Assembly: GCF_015711015.1 (NCBI RefSeq)
Contig: NZ_CP064653.1
Location: forward strand, 1 to 64,000
Origin: Methylomonas sp. LL1
Lineage (GTDB): Bacteria > Pseudomonadota > Gammaproteobacteria > Methylococcales > Methylomonadaceae
Length of the DNA stretch: 64,000 nt
Reading direction: 5' to 3'
Shown: piece by piece, positions 10,567 to 19,870 of the stretch
How positions within the stretch are numbered: position 1 is the first letter of the stretch
How the letters are laid out: each line of letters starts with the position of its first letter
The notes under the pieces: model-generated
What the model was told of the DNA's origin: nothing
What the model saw: only the letters and a program-made list of their open reading frames with translations
The model's database searches: none
Program-made: the position numbers and the translations under genes

Positions 10567-12495
10567 TTGAGCGATATGATAAAAAATTTAGTGCTGTGGG
10601 TAGTCATCGCGGTAGTTTTGATGGCGATATTCAATAATTTCGGCTCCAGGTCGATTCGGAACGACGCTACCCTGTCGTATTCGCAACTGATTGACGCGGT
10701 TAAGGCCGGGCAAGTGCAGCAGGTTGCGATTGCCGATAATACGGTCAGAGGCAAAATGCAGTCCGGCGATAAGTTTAAAACTTATATGCCCAACGATCCG
10801 CATTTGATCGACGATTTATTGGCCAATGGGGTTGAAATCATCGTTCAGCCGCCGGAAGAGCCTTCGATGCTGATGCAGATATTCGTGTCCTTCGGCCCGA
10901 TATTATTGCTGATTGCGGTATGGGTGTTTTTCATGCGGCAAATGCAAGGCGGCGGAGTCGGTGGCCGTGGCGGCGCGATGGGTTTTGGTAAAAGCAAGGC
11001 CCGCATGCTGGACCAGGATCAGAACAAGGTTACCTTTGCCGATGTCGCCGGTTGCGACGAAGCCAAGGAAGAAGTCGAGGAAATGGTCGACTTCTTGAAA
11101 GACCCGGCTAAATACCAAAAATTGGGCGGAAAAGTGCCGCGTGGCGCGCTGATGGTCGGGCCTCCGGGTACCGGTAAAACGCTATTGGCTCGTGCCATCG
11201 CCGGCGAGGCCAAAGTGCCGTTTTTTACTATTTCCGGTTCCGATTTCGTTGAGATGTTCGTTGGTGTCGGTGCCTCCAGGGTGCGTGACATGTTTGAGCA
11301 AGCCAAGAAACATGCGCCTTGCATCATCTTCATCGACGAAATCGATGCGGTTGGCCGTTCGCGTGGAGCCGGTCTCGGCGGCGGAAACGACGAGCGCGAG
11401 CAAACCCTAAACCAATTATTGGTGGAGATGGATGGCTTCGAAGGCCATGAAGGCATTATTGTGATAGCCGCAACCAACCGTTCCGATGTGTTGGACAAGG
11501 CATTGCTGCGTCCTGGCCGTTTTGATAGACAGGTCGTGGTCGGTTTGCCGGATGTTAGAGGCCGCGAACAGATTTTGAATGTGCATTTGAAAAAAGTGCC
11601 AGTGGCCGAGGACGTTAAAGTTAAATACATCGCTCAGGGTACTCCCGGTTTTTCCGGGGCCGATTTGGCTAACCTGATCAACGAAGCTGCTTTATTTGCC
11701 GCGCGCTTCAACAAGCGTCTGGTCAGCATGGTCGATTTGGAAAAAGCCAAGGACAAACTGATCATGGGTGCCGAAAGACGCTCGATGGTGATGGACGAGA
11801 AGGAAAAGAAAATGACGGCTTATCATGAAGCCGGTCATGCCATCGTCGGTCGTTTGGTGCCCGAGCACGATCCTGTGTATAAAGTCAGCATTATGTCGCG
11901 CGGCCGTGCGTTGGGCGTTACGATGTTCCTGCCGGAACGCGATCAATACAGTGCCAGCAAGTGCAAACTGGATAGCATGATTTCCAGCTTGTACGGCGGG
12001 CGGATAGCCGAAGAACTGATTTTCGGTTGGGAGCAGGTATCGACCGGTGCGTCCAACGACATCGAGCGGGCTACCGAGTTGGCCAGAAACATGGTAACAA
12101 AATGGGGCTTGTCGCAACGCTTGGGGCCATTGGCTTATAGCGAAGAAGAAGGCGAAATTTTTCTGGGCCGTTCGGTGACTCAGCATAAATCGGTAGCGGA
12201 AGAAACATCTCATACTATCGATGAAGAAATCCGTTCTATCATCGACAGAAACTATGAGCGCGCTGAAAAAATCCTGAAGGAAAACGAAGATATTCTGCAT
12301 GCGATGGCCGAGGCGTTGATCAAATTCGAAACCATCGATAAATATCAGATCGAGGATTTGATGAACAGAAAACCGGTCAGAGAACCGAAAGGCTGGGATG
12401 ATACCCCGCCGTCTTCAAACGACGACGTAGAAGTCGAGCATTGGGGCAAGGAAAATACCGACCCATCGATTGGCGGTACTGCTGAACAGGGTTGA
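10567..12495 (+). CDS. ftsH: ATP-dependent zinc metalloprotease FtsH
   Basis: Membrane-anchored hexameric AAA+ protease that degrades membrane and regulatory proteins such as heat-shock factors and LpxC. It is 642 aa. Two N-terminal membrane segments (about 5-23 and 101-122) flank a periplasmic domain. Then come the Walker A GPPGTGKT (about 198-205), Walker [10 protein letters not shown], the second region of homology ([20 protein letters not shown]), and the zinc site HEAGH (about 420-424). The start is TTG 10567 (LSDMIKNL); ATG 10576 is a possible alternative. folP, often found next, is absent; glmM follows. Confidence 0.97.
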   Translation: MSDMIKNLVLWVVIAVVLMAIFNNFGSRSIRNDATLSYSQLIDAVKAGQVQQVAIADNTVRGKMQSGDKFKTYMPNDPHLIDDLLANGVEIIVQPPEEPSMLMQIFVSFGPILLLIAVWVFFMRQMQGGGVGGRGGAMGFGKSKARMLDQDQNKVTFADVAGCDEAKEEVEEMVDFLKDPAKYQKLGGKVPRGALMVGPPGTGKTLLARAIAGEAKVPFFTISGSDFVEMFVGVGASRVRDMFEQAKKHAPCIIFIDEIDAVGRSRGAGLGGGNDEREQTLNQLLVEMDGFEGHEGIIVIAATNRSDVLDKALLRPGRFDRQVVVGLPDVRGREQILNVHLKKVPVAEDVKVKYIAQGTPGFSGADLANLINEAALFAARFNKRLVSMVDLEKAKDKLIMGAERRSMVMDEKEKKMTAYHEAGHAIVGRLVPEHDPVYKVSIMSRGRALGVTMFLPERDQYSASKCKLDSMISSLYGGRIAEELIFGWEQVSTGASNDIERATELARNMVTKWGLSQRLGPLAYSEEEGEIFLGRSVTQHKSVAEETSHTIDEEIRSIIDRNYERAEKILKENEDILHAMAEALIKFETIDKYQIEDLMNRKPVREPKGWDDTPPSSNDDVEVEHWGKENTDPSIGGTAEQG

Positions 12496-12518
12496 TCGTC
12501 GGCAAAATGGAAAAATAG

Positions 12519-12546
12519 AGAGAGACCTTGGTCTCTCTTTTTTTTG
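12519..12546 (+). terminator. Terminator between ftsH and glmM
   Basis: The stem AGAGAGACC / GGTCTCTCT is followed by a run of eight T. It ends about 24 bp before the glmM start, so glmM expression needs read-through or a promoter overlapping this hairpin. Confidence 0.85.
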
Positions 12547-12569
12547 GAACTAAGGCAGAGAGATTGAAT

Positions 12570-13910
12570 ATGGCAAAGAAATATTTCGGTACCGACGGCA
12601 TTCGCGGCAAGGTCGGTGAATTTCCAATTACCCCCGATTTCATGTTGAAACTGGGTTGGGCGACCGGCCGGGTATTCGCAAAAGAAGGCAGCGGCTTTGT
12701 GTTGGTGGGTAAGGATACCCGTATCTCGGGCTATATGTTCGAATCCGCGCTGGAGGCCGGTTTGTCGGCGGCCGGTGTGGATACGCGCATGCTGGGGCCG
12801 ATGCCGACGCCGGGTATCGCCTACCTGACCAGAACCTTGCGGGCCAAGGCCGGTATCGTCATCAGCGCTTCGCATAACCCTTACTACGATAACGGTATCA
12901 AATTCTTTTCGGTCAACGGCACCAAGCTGCCGGATGATCTGGAACACCAGATCGAGCGTTATATCGATGCGCCGATGACCACGGTTGAATCCGCGAAATT
13001 GGGCAAGGTTAAAAGGGTCAGCGACGCGGCTGGCCGTTATATCGAATATTGCAAAGCCACCGTGCCGCCGCAATTGGACTTTAAAGGCATGCGCATCGTG
13101 ATTGACTGCGCTAATGGTGCTACTTATCACATTGCGCCGCACGTGTTCAGCGAAGTGGGCGCGGAAGTGGTAACGATAGGCGCGGAGCCGGATGGGCTGA
13201 ATATCAACGACGAGTGCGGCGCCACCAGCCCGGAAAATTTAGCGGCCAAGGTTTGGGAATATCGCGCCGATCTGGGTATTGCCTTGGATGGCGATGGCGA
13301 CAGAGTCGTCATGGTCGACCATAAAGGCGAGATCGTCGATGGCGACGAGCTGATTTATATCATCGCCAAATCGCGGCTGGAGGAGGGTAAATTATTCGGC
13401 CCGGTGGTGGGAACCTTGATGTCGAACCTAGGTATGGAGCATGCGTTGAAGGAGGTTGGTGTTCAATTGTTGCGCGCCAACGTCGGAGACCGCTATGTGA
13501 TGGAATTGTTGTCCGAGAAGAACGGCATGCTGGGCGGCGAAGGTTCCGGCCATATTATTTGCCTGGACAAAACCACGACCGGTGACGGCATCGTTTCGGC
13601 CTTGCAAGTGCTGGCCGAAATGCAACGTACCGGCAAAAGCCTGCATGAATTGAAATCGGGCATGAAGAAATATCCGCAAGTGCTGGTCAATGTAAAAACC
13701 AGCAAAAAAGTCAAAATCGACGAAATCGACAGCATCAAAAAAGCGGTTGAAGCGGTAGAGAAGAAATTAGGCGATAGGGGGCGAGTCTTGTTGCGATCGT
13801 CGGGAACCGAGCCCTTGGTCAGGGTTATGGTCGAAGGCGTGGACGAGGATGATGTCACTAAATACGCCCACCAATTGGCAGCCGATGTCAGGAAAGCAAT
13901 CGAATCTTGA
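12570..13910 (+). CDS. glmM: Phosphoglucosamine mutase GlmM
   Basis: Converts glucosamine-6-phosphate to glucosamine-1-phosphate for UDP-GlcNAc, hence peptidoglycan and LPS. It is 446 aa with the alpha-phosphohexomutase layout: [10 protein letters not shown] at the N-terminus, phosphoserine loop [14 protein letters not shown] (Ser about 101), metal loop ALDGDGDRV, sugar loop GGEGSGHI, and phosphate-binding [14 protein letters not shown]. The true start is ATG 12570, just after the terminator T-run; an upstream in-frame TTG lies inside that terminator. Confidence 0.97.
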   Translation: MAKKYFGTDGIRGKVGEFPITPDFMLKLGWATGRVFAKEGSGFVLVGKDTRISGYMFESALEAGLSAAGVDTRMLGPMPTPGIAYLTRTLRAKAGIVISASHNPYYDNGIKFFSVNGTKLPDDLEHQIERYIDAPMTTVESAKLGKVKRVSDAAGRYIEYCKATVPPQLDFKGMRIVIDCANGATYHIAPHVFSEVGAEVVTIGAEPDGLNINDECGATSPENLAAKVWEYRADLGIALDGDGDRVVMVDHKGEIVDGDELIYIIAKSRLEEGKLFGPVVGTLMSNLGMEHALKEVGVQLLRANVGDRYVMELLSEKNGMLGGEGSGHIICLDKTTTGDGIVSALQVLAEMQRTGKSLHELKSGMKKYPQVLVNVKTSKKVKIDEIDSIKKAVEAVEKKLGDRGRVLLRSSGTEPLVRVMVEGVDEDDVTKYAHQLAADVRKAIES

Positions 13911-13964
13911 ACTCAAGGTCTGCAAGGTTTATCATAAGCGGCTTTATTTGGCTCGGAGTATGTG

Positions 13965-14711
13965 ATGCGTCAACCTTTGATCATGGGAAACTGGAAAATG
14001 AATGGCTCTCGGGAAGAGGGTCTGCAACTTGCGAAAGCGTTGGCTGATGGTCTCGGCAATGTGACTCAAGAAGTTGCGGTTTGTGTTCCATTTGTCTACC
14101 TGTCGGATGTTCGTGGCGCATTGGCTGGCTCAACCATCGCATTAGGCGCGCAAAACGTGGCCGATCAAGCTGCCGGCGCATATACAGGCGAAGTCTCCGC
14201 CTCAATGCTGGTCGATTGCGGTTGTAAATATGCCCTGGTGGGACACTCCGAAAGACGTTCCTATTACGGCGACACCAATCAATCCGTAGCCAGCCGCTTT
14301 TGCCAAGCGCTTAAACAAAACCTGATTCCGGTGTTGTGCGTCGGTGAAACCTTGGACGAACGCGAGCAAGATAGAACTTTCCAAGTGGTTGACGAGCAAC
14401 TGGATGCGGTGATCGAAGCGGCCGGCATCGAAGCATTCGAAAAAGCGGTTATTGCCTACGAACCTGTTTGGGCGATCGGCACCGGTAAAACCGCCAGCGA
14501 CGAACAAGCTCAGGAAGTTCATCATTACATTCGCCAACGGATTGCCGAAAAAAACCAAGCTATCGCCGAGAAAGTACAAATTTTGTACGGCGGTAGCGTC
14601 AAACCCGACAACGCCAAGGGCCTGTTTGCCATGCCTGACATCGATGGCGGCCTAGTAGGCGGCGCTTCGCTGGATGCAAAAGGCTTCTTGCAGATTTGCC
14701 ATTCAGTTTAG
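13965..14711 (+). CDS. tpiA: Triosephosphate isomerase
   Basis: Interconverts dihydroxyacetone phosphate and glyceraldehyde-3-phosphate. The 248-residue TIM barrel has the catalytic Lys in MGNWKMN, His in VGHSERR, Glu in AYEPVWAIGTG, and the phosphate loop YGGSVKPDNA. ATG 13965 is preferred over GTG 13962 because GGAG (13955-13958) sits 6 bp before it. secG and a tRNA-Leu gene follow, the usual tpiA-secG-tRNA-Leu order. Confidence 0.97.
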   Translation: MRQPLIMGNWKMNGSREEGLQLAKALADGLGNVTQEVAVCVPFVYLSDVRGALAGSTIALGAQNVADQAAGAYTGEVSASMLVDCGCKYALVGHSERRSYYGDTNQSVASRFCQALKQNLIPVLCVGETLDEREQDRTFQVVDEQLDAVIEAAGIEAFEKAVIAYEPVWAIGTGKTASDEQAQEVHHYIRQRIAEKNQAIAEKVQILYGGSVKPDNAKGLFAMPDIDGGLVGGASLDAKGFLQICHSV

Positions 14712-14732
14712 TATTTTTGCTTTAGGATTAAT

Positions 14733-15116
14733 ATGCTGTATCAAATTATCATCGTTATACACATCCTGTTGGGAATCGGCATAGTCGGCTTGGTGCTGAT
14801 GCAGCAGGGTAAAGGTGCCGATGCCGGCGCCGCGTTCGGAAGTGGTGGATCGGGATCGGTTTTCGGTGCCCAAGGGTCCGCTTCGTTCCTATCCAGAACC
14901 ACGGCGATTTTCGCCAGCTTGTTTTTCGTGACCAGCTTAGGCTTGGCGACTTTAAGCGGCTATCATGGCAAAAAAGCCGACATCATGGATGCACCCGCCG
15001 CACCCAAAGTAACATCGGATGTTCCATTGTCACAAAATAGCGGTAATGACGCGGTACCGGTTGCGACCGTGCCAGCGGCACCGGTTATCAAGGAAGTGGA
15101 ACAACCCGCGCAATAA
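14733..15116 (+). CDS. secG: Preprotein translocase subunit SecG
   Basis: Small inner-membrane partner of SecYE. It is 127 aa with two membrane helices (about 3-23 and 53-74), joined by a Gly-rich cytoplasmic loop containing LMQQGKGADAGAAFGSGGSGSVFG, shown here only as a landmark across residues 23-46. A charged Pro/Ala-rich tail follows. It starts 21 bp after tpiA. The gene ends 5 bp before tRNA-Leu. Confidence 0.93.
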   Translation: MLYQIIIVIHILLGIGIVGLVLMQQGKGADAGAAFGSGGSGSVFGAQGSASFLSRTTAIFASLFFVTSLGLATLSGYHGKKADIMDAPAAPKVTSDVPLSQNSGNDAVPVATVPAAPVIKEVEQPAQ

Positions 15117-15121
15117 AAAAA

Positions 15122-15206
15122 GCCGACGTGGTGAAATTGGTAGACACGCCATCTTGAGGGGGTGGTGACGCAAGTCGTGCCGGTTCAAGTCCGGCCGTCG
15201 GTACCA
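15122..15206 (+). tRNA. tRNA-Leu (anticodon GAG)
   Basis: A class II tRNA. The acceptor stem GCCGACG pairs with CGTCGGT, followed by ACCA (CCA encoded). The D-arm carries GGTGAAATTGGTAGACAC. The anticodon loop TTGAGGG gives GAG, there is a long variable arm, and the T-loop is GGTTCAAGTCC. Its 3' end overlaps the left repeat of the integrated element, so it is the attachment site. Confidence 0.95.
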
Positions 15207-15280
15207 TACAAGGGTTTGAAGAAACCCAAAGAAGTATAAAAACCCGCAAGTTATCTGGCTTAGCGGGTTTTTTATTGTCC
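15186..15280 (+). repeat. Left end repeat (attL), tRNA 3' end plus terminator
   Basis: Begins in the T-arm of tRNA-Leu and includes the tRNA terminator. It matches 19871-19970 with scattered differences; the longest exact block is AAAAACCCGCAAGTTATCTG followed by GCTTAG. Confidence 0.85.
15238..15273 (+). terminator. Terminator of tRNA-Leu (within attL)
   Basis: The perfect stem AAAAACCCGC / GCGGGTTTTT with a 15-nt loop runs into a T-run. The element lies to the right of it; an equivalent hairpin is present in the right repeat. Confidence 0.85.
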
Positions 15281-15313
15281 AGCGATGTTCGGTGAAATAC
15301 AGGGGTATTCACC

Positions 15314-15380
15314 CAAAAGTGTTACCTTTTTTGTTACCTTGCCTATAATGTTCAAAAAAAGGTAACAATCGAGGTAACAA
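15314..15380. promoter_or_regulatory. Integrase arm-type sites and integrase promoter region
   Basis: Contains CAAAAGTGTTACC then GTTACC at 15314-15338, nearly identical to 19792-19816 at the other end, and two inverted copies, GGTAAC, at 15361-15366 and 15373-15378 close to the integrase start. Paired repeats at both ends are the pattern of integrase arm-type sites. The copies beside the start codon could also let the integrase repress itself. Confidence 0.6.
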
Positions 15381-15381
15381 A

Positions 15382-16647
15382 ATGGCCGTTAATCTCAATA
15401 AAGACACGGTTTACAGGGCAGCCAAGCCAAAAGAAAAGGATTACACCATCAACGACGGCGGCGGCCTGTTCCTTTTCGTGGGAGCAACTGGCGGTAAGTT
15501 ATGGCGCTTCGTCTATCCGTTCGCCGGGAAACGTAAAAAAATTGCCTTTGGTGCTTATCCCGACACCACGCTTGAGAATGCCCGACGTAAAGCCGAAGAA
15601 GCCCGTGGACAAATTGCCAACGGTATCGATCCGGGCGAAATCAGGAAAGTAGGCAAGGCAGCCAAGCAACTTGCCCGGTTGAATGAAGAACGAATAGAAG
15701 AAGGTTTACCGATCCTGGACAGCTTCGCCGATGTTACCCGACAATGGCTGGATTCCATCGTCCACCTGACCAGCACCACGACGCATATCAAGAAAACCAG
15801 CCGTATTGAGCGCCTGGCCTTTCCGGCCTTGGGCGATAAGCCGATCAAGGAAATCAAATCCGCCGATGTGCTGGCGGTATTAAAACCGATGATCGATAAA
15901 CAGCAACTCGAAACCGCCCACCGGCTACACGCGGAAATCAGCTCGATATTTGCTTATGCCATTGTCCACAACTTCACCGACTACGATCCGGCGCAACCCG
16001 TCGCCAAACAGATACCGGCGCAAAAGGTGAAACACAGGGCCGCGATCATCGATCCGAAACAGGTGGCGCAGCTGCTCAGGGACATCAGCAACTATCAAGG
16101 CACCTTTGTAGTGCAATCGGCGTTCCGGTTGTCGCCGTTGCTGTTTCAACGGCCGGGCGAAATCAGGCAAATGCTTTGGGCCGATGTTGATCTGGCGGCG
16201 CGTGAATGGCGGCCTTATGTGTCTAAAACTGACTTTCATCATATCGTGCCGCTATCAACTCAAGCGGTCGCCATACTGGAAGCAGTCCAACCGCTTACCG
16301 GCGGCGGGCAATATGTTTTTCCTTCCAGTCGAGGCGACGGGCGCCCAATGTCGGATAACACCATCAGAACTGCCCTTAAATCGCTGGGCTATGATTCCGA
16401 CGTGATGACGGCCCACGGATTCAGGACAACAGCATCAACGCTACTCAATGAACAGGGCTGGAGCCCCGACGCAATCGAGCGGCAATTGGCCCACGCTCCA
16501 CGGGATCAGGTGAGGGCGGCTTACAACCGGGCACAATATCTGGATGAGCGGCGACGGATGATGCAGAGCTGGGCGGATTATCTGGACGACTTGAAGGCTG
16601 GCGCGCAGGTGATACCGTTCCGGAAAAACGGTTGCGCGTTGGTATAA
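15382..16647 (+). CDS. Tyrosine-type site-specific integrase (P4 family)
   Basis: Inserts the element into tRNA-Leu. The 421-residue protein has the N-terminal DUF4102 arm-binding domain (INDGGGLFLFV, ... KKIAFGAYPDTTLENARRKA), a core-binding domain, and the catalytic domain. The catalytic residues are Arg257 in FQRPGEI, H345-x-x-R348 in AHGFRTTAS, His in LAHAPRDQV, and nucleophile Tyr381 in AAYNRAQYL. All catalytic residues are present, so the protein may be active. It starts directly after the predicted arm sites. Confidence 0.95.
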   Translation: MAVNLNKDTVYRAAKPKEKDYTINDGGGLFLFVGATGGKLWRFVYPFAGKRKKIAFGAYPDTTLENARRKAEEARGQIANGIDPGEIRKVGKAAKQLARLNEERIEEGLPILDSFADVTRQWLDSIVHLTSTTTHIKKTSRIERLAFPALGDKPIKEIKSADVLAVLKPMIDKQQLETAHRLHAEISSIFAYAIVHNFTDYDPAQPVAKQIPAQKVKHRAAIIDPKQVAQLLRDISNYQGTFVVQSAFRLSPLLFQRPGEIRQMLWADVDLAAREWRPYVSKTDFHHIVPLSTQAVAILEAVQPLTGGGQYVFPSSRGDGRPMSDNTIRTALKSLGYDSDVMTAHGFRTTASTLLNEQGWSPDAIERQLAHAPRDQVRAAYNRAQYLDERRRMMQSWADYLDDLKAGAQVIPFRKNGCALV

Positions 16648-16744
16648 TCGAATTTAACCGGATAGCCCGACGGGGCAACAAGCGGGATTCGTCCCCCGTT
16701 TCCGGTTAATCCCTTCGGACGGCTTACACATTGACGGGGTGTTA

Positions 16745-17287
16745 ATGAATGAAAGTGAAGTTCTCGATGATTTCAAAATAGAAATTGAGCGAGCAAAGAC
16801 AATAGCTGATGAGCTATTGCCAAATTTATTTGGCAATATAACTAGAGAAGAAGTGTTCGATTTTATTATTGATTGGATTCGCCTGGCCGATAAAACAGAG
16901 TCTGCAGAAATAAACACTCCTGAGAAATATGACTTAGCCATGGCCATGCTGTTATTAAGCGCGGCCGATGCGGCACATAAAAAAGGTAAATTAGCAATTT
17001 TCCAACTTTCAGGCGCTATGTTTTGTTTGGGGGGATCCAGGCGAACACTCGAGTCTAATATTAAACTATCAGAACAAGCAAAACGTAATGCGCTTAAACG
17101 CCATGCCGAAAACCATGCCATCAAAGCCGACGCACTGAAATACTATTCAGAAAATATCGACAAATTCAAAAGCAAGGATTCGGCAGCGGAGGCCATAGCC
17201 GGAAACGTAGTCCCCGCATCATTTAGAGCGGTCCGGAAATGGTTAACCGAGTACGACAAAAAACAACGCTCTGCCGGCACAGAGTAA
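16745..17287 (+). CDS. Hypothetical protein of the integrative element
   Basis: About 180 residues, unknown to me. It is helical and charged, without a signal peptide. It opens MNESEVLDDFKIEIERAKTI, and its C-terminal half has a pattern (RNALKRHAENHAIKADALKYY ... AAEAIAGNVVPASFRAVRKWL) that suggests a helical, possibly DNA-binding region. I prefer ATG 16745 over GTG 16739, but neither has a strong ribosome site. It is AT-richer than the integrase gene. Similar proteins sit beside integrases in proteobacterial islands. Confidence 0.65.
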   Translation: MNESEVLDDFKIEIERAKTIADELLPNLFGNITREEVFDFIIDWIRLADKTESAEINTPEKYDLAMAMLLLSAADAAHKKGKLAIFQLSGAMFCLGGSRRTLESNIKLSEQAKRNALKRHAENHAIKADALKYYSENIDKFKSKDSAAEAIAGNVVPASFRAVRKWLTEYDKKQRSAGTE

Positions 17288-17408
17288 GCTCTGCAAGCAG
17301 GCTGTAAGTCATGCTCGCACAATGCCTGCCTTACCAGTAAACAGGCTTATATACTCACTTCGTACCGCATAAGCTGACACCATCATTCACAAGATGGAGT
17401 TAGACAAA

Positions 17409-17636
17409 ATGCAAAATCAACATACCGCCATTGCTCTTGGCTACCTGCGAATCTGGCAGATCGTCGGGGATCGTAAACGCGGCATCGAACCGCTGTTACC
17501 GGTTGGCCGCTCAACTTTCCTGGCCGGCGTAAAATCCGGCAAATACCCTAAAGCCGTAAAATTGGGTAAGAGAACCACTGCCTGGAAAAAAGCCGATATT
17601 CTGGCGCTGCTCGAAAGCATGGACGGTGAAGCATGA
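17409..17636 (+). CDS. AlpA-family transcriptional regulator
   Basis: A 75-residue helix-turn-helix protein. The pattern YLRIWQIVGDRKRGIEPLLP...SGKYPKAVKLGKRTTAWKKADI is typical of AlpA/excisionase-like regulators, which activate excision or integrase genes in P4-type elements. ATG 17409 is chosen because GGAG (17396-17399) lies 9 bp before it. The stop overlaps the start of the Rha gene (ATGA), so they are translationally coupled. Confidence 0.88.
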   Translation: MQNQHTAIALGYLRIWQIVGDRKRGIEPLLPVGRSTFLAGVKSGKYPKAVKLGKRTTAWKKADILALLESMDGEA

Positions 17637-18364
17637 GAGCCCACGCCAAAAAAACCGAACAGGATCAAAACGCCGAATCATCGCTCCTGATTATTCACGG
17701 CGGCGATAATCAGATTTGCGTCGATAGCCGCGATATTGCCAAGGAGTTTGGCCGGCAGCATAAAAACGTACTGCAGACACTTGATGATTTGTTGGCCGAC
17801 GGTACAATCTCGCGGCTTGAATCCAAGCCACGAAATTACCAAAAACGGGGCCGGGAATACCGCCGGTATGAACTGAACGAAGCCGGGTTTTTAAAAGCGA
17901 TGCCGTTCATCGGTGGGCATAAGTCGCGGGAAGGCCAGAAACGGCTGGTCGATGAGTTTTTGCGGTTACGGCGCCAGCTTGACCGGCAATCGAAGGCGCG
18001 TGAAACCCTAGCCTATCAAGTGGCGCGCCTATCCGGCAAGGATAGCCGGGGAATTCTGACCGATGCCATTAAACAGTTCGTCGACTATGCCCGCTCACAA
18101 GGCAGCCAGCACGCCGAACGCTATTACAAAAACATCACCGACGCTGCTTATCGTTCAATGGTGGATATTGAACAGCCGACTTCCGAGGTTCGGGAGCTGT
18201 TGACGGCCATACAACTTTCCACCCTTTCGACGCTTGAGCTAATCGCGGCCCAGGCGTTGACCGAGGGCATGGAATGCCAACAGCCCTACAAAGCGATCTA
18301 TCAGGCGATGAAAACGGCGCTGGAAGGCTTGATTGCCGGCAGAGCGAAGATACTCGGCGGTTAA
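17633..18364 (+). CDS. Rha-family phage regulatory protein
   Basis: A 243-residue protein. Its N-terminal domain (VDSRDIAKEFGRQHKNVLQTLDDL ... YRRYELNEAGFLKAMPFIGG) matches the pRha domain of phage regulators that interfere with, or control, phage growth. The rest is helical and of unknown role. The start overlaps the AlpA stop by 4 bp. It supports a phage-satellite origin for the element. Confidence 0.85.
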   Translation: MRAHAKKTEQDQNAESSLLIIHGGDNQICVDSRDIAKEFGRQHKNVLQTLDDLLADGTISRLESKPRNYQKRGREYRRYELNEAGFLKAMPFIGGHKSREGQKRLVDEFLRLRRQLDRQSKARETLAYQVARLSGKDSRGILTDAIKQFVDYARSQGSQHAERYYKNITDAAYRSMVDIEQPTSEVRELLTAIQLSTLSTLELIAAQALTEGMECQQPYKAIYQAMKTALEGLIAGRAKILGG

Positions 18365-18367
18365 CGT

Positions 18368-18718
18368 ATGGCCAAGCCAAGAAAAAAGCAGTACATCGCC
18401 CAGGACGTGGAAATGATCCGTTCCGCCGCTTATCTGGATTTAAGCGGCAATGCGGTTAAATTGCTGATCCTGATGCAAACCCATTGGCGCATGTATGAGC
18501 CCATCGCCTATAGCATCACGGAGGCTCAAAAGCGGATAGGTTGCTGCCGGGGCAAGGCGCATGAAGCCTTTATCGAGTTGGAATCACATGGTTTTATCAA
18601 GCTGATGCTGGAAGGCCATTTCAGTAAGCAATTAGCCCGGAAATGGCGGCTGACCTTCCGCGAATTCGACGACCGCAAGCCCAGCGATGAATGGCGGAAC
18701 TGGCAGCCGGAAAATTGA
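18368..18718 (+). CDS. Winged-helix protein, possible replication initiator
   Basis: A basic 116-residue protein. The pattern AAYLDLSGNAVKLLILMQTHW ... ITEAQKRIGCCRGKAHEAFIELESHGFIKL is a winged-helix DNA-binding unit as seen in plasmid and phage replication or partition proteins. It starts 3 bp after the Rha gene. The direct-repeat array at 18729-18802 begins only 10 bp after its stop, an arrangement that fits an initiator with its iterons. Function remains an inference. Confidence 0.7.
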   Translation: MAKPRKKQYIAQDVEMIRSAAYLDLSGNAVKLLILMQTHWRMYEPIAYSITEAQKRIGCCRGKAHEAFIELESHGFIKLMLEGHFSKQLARKWRLTFREFDDRKPSDEWRNWQPEN

Positions 18719-18728
18719 TTTGCTTGTT

Positions 18729-18863
18729 CGCTATATGAACACTCCGTGTCGTATGCTGAACAAGTCGTGCCGTATAGTGAACAGATGTTCATAATATGAA
18801 CAGTGAGGCAAATAAATCAATGACTTAGCGATGGCGTTTTTGGCCTTCAGTGTTCACTATGCG
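18729..18863. repeat. Iteron-like repeats of CGTATAGTGAACA
   Basis: Four direct copies of a 13-bp motif lie at 18729, 18750, 18771 and 18790: CGCTATATGAACA, CGTATGCTGAACA, CGTATAGTGAACA and CATAATATGAACA. The spacings are 21, 21 and 19 bp, two helical turns. A fifth copy is inverted at 18851-18863. Such spacing places one protein per site on the same face of DNA, as in replication origins or multi-site operators. Confidence 0.7.
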
Positions 18864-18995
18864 GGATGTACCTATTATTTACCATATCCCATCGTTTAAA
18901 AATGCAGGAAACGGGCAGCAATAAAGGCAGCGGCGGTCGGGCGGCCCTGCATCGGCGCATCGTTAGGCGATGGAAACCACAAGACAGGAACCCTA

Positions 18996-19586
18996 ATGGC
19001 AACGAAAAAGAAATCAACAGCACCAACAAGAGACAAAAACGCATTGTGTGTGGGGCAGCTCAAAGGCGAAAGCCCAGATAAGGCACTGGCGCGGGCTATG
19101 TCTATGCCTGAAACACAAGCGGCGTTGACTATCCGTCAATGGCAAGACCCGACATTGCCCGAAAATATAGGGATTAACGAAACGCTAGACGAACTGAGCG
19201 AACAAGCCAAAACACTAAAAGCTGGATGCATGGATAGGGCCGAAGGAATGCTATTAGCACAGGCCCACACGCTAGACGAACTATTCAATCACCTGGCGAG
19301 AAAGGCCTACCGGCAAGAATATATTTCGAATTATGAGTCGTTTCTAAAGCTGGCATTCAAGGCGCAAAATCAATGTCGTATGACGCTAGAAACGTTGAGC
19401 AATATCAAAAATCCGCCCGTCGTCTATGCCAAGCAGGCCAATATCTCGAACGGCCCGCAGCAGGTGAATAATGGCATGCCGGCTCAGGCTCCGCACGTGG
19501 AAGAAATCAAGAATCAGCCAAACGAACTATTGGAGGTGATCGATGGCACACGGTTGGACACCGGAACGACGCAAGAAACAATCTGA
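18996..19586 (+). CDS. Conserved phage/island protein of unknown function
   Basis: A 196-residue soluble helical protein with the recognisable core AHTLDELFNHLARKAYRQEY ... LKLAFKAQNQCRMTLETLSN, followed by AKQANISNGPQQVNNG. I know this pattern from uncharacterised proteins in proteobacterial prophage-like islands, usually together with the short protein encoded next. CAGGAA lies before ATG 18996. The 3' end overlaps the next gene by 44 bp. Confidence 0.75.
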   Translation: MATKKKSTAPTRDKNALCVGQLKGESPDKALARAMSMPETQAALTIRQWQDPTLPENIGINETLDELSEQAKTLKAGCMDRAEGMLLAQAHTLDELFNHLARKAYRQEYISNYESFLKLAFKAQNQCRMTLETLSNIKNPPVVYAKQANISNGPQQVNNGMPAQAPHVEEIKNQPNELLEVIDGTRLDTGTTQETI

Positions 19587-19758
19587 AGCAATATTGCGCT
19601 GGCGGCCTTGGGATAAATCCACCGGCCCCAAGACGGCGGAGGGCAAGACAAGGTCGTCGATGAATGCCTACACCGGCGCGGCGGAATTTCAGGCTGTACT
19701 GAAGCGCGCCAGAGCTTATTTAAGGGATCAGCGGGAAGCCTTGACGCGCATTAGGTAA
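19543..19758 (+). CDS. Small island protein with HGWTPERR motif
   Basis: A very basic 71-residue protein. It has the conserved pattern HGWTPERRKKQSEAILRWRP followed by STGPKTAEGKTRSSMNAYTG, seen in short uncharacterised proteins beside the preceding family in phage-like islands. A GGAGG ribosome site at 19531-19535 lies inside the previous gene. The basic charge suggests nucleic-acid binding. It is the last gene before the right arm site. Confidence 0.75.
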   Translation: MAHGWTPERRKKQSEAILRWRPWDKSTGPKTAEGKTRSSMNAYTGAAEFQAVLKRARAYLRDQREALTRIR

Positions 19759-19791
19759 CACCACTTTTTTTGAATAAAACGGGGTAAAAGT

Positions 19792-19816
19792 CAAAAGTGT
19801 TACCTTTATAGTTACC
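19792..19816. repeat. Right arm-type repeat of the element
   Basis: CAAAAGTGTTACC...GTTACC, matching 22 of 25 positions of 15314-15338 near the left end in the same orientation. It is a candidate integrase arm site. Confidence 0.6.
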
Positions 19817-19870
19817 GTTTATGGTTTATGGAAAATAAAGATAAATAATATCAGTGCCTTATTGTAATAT

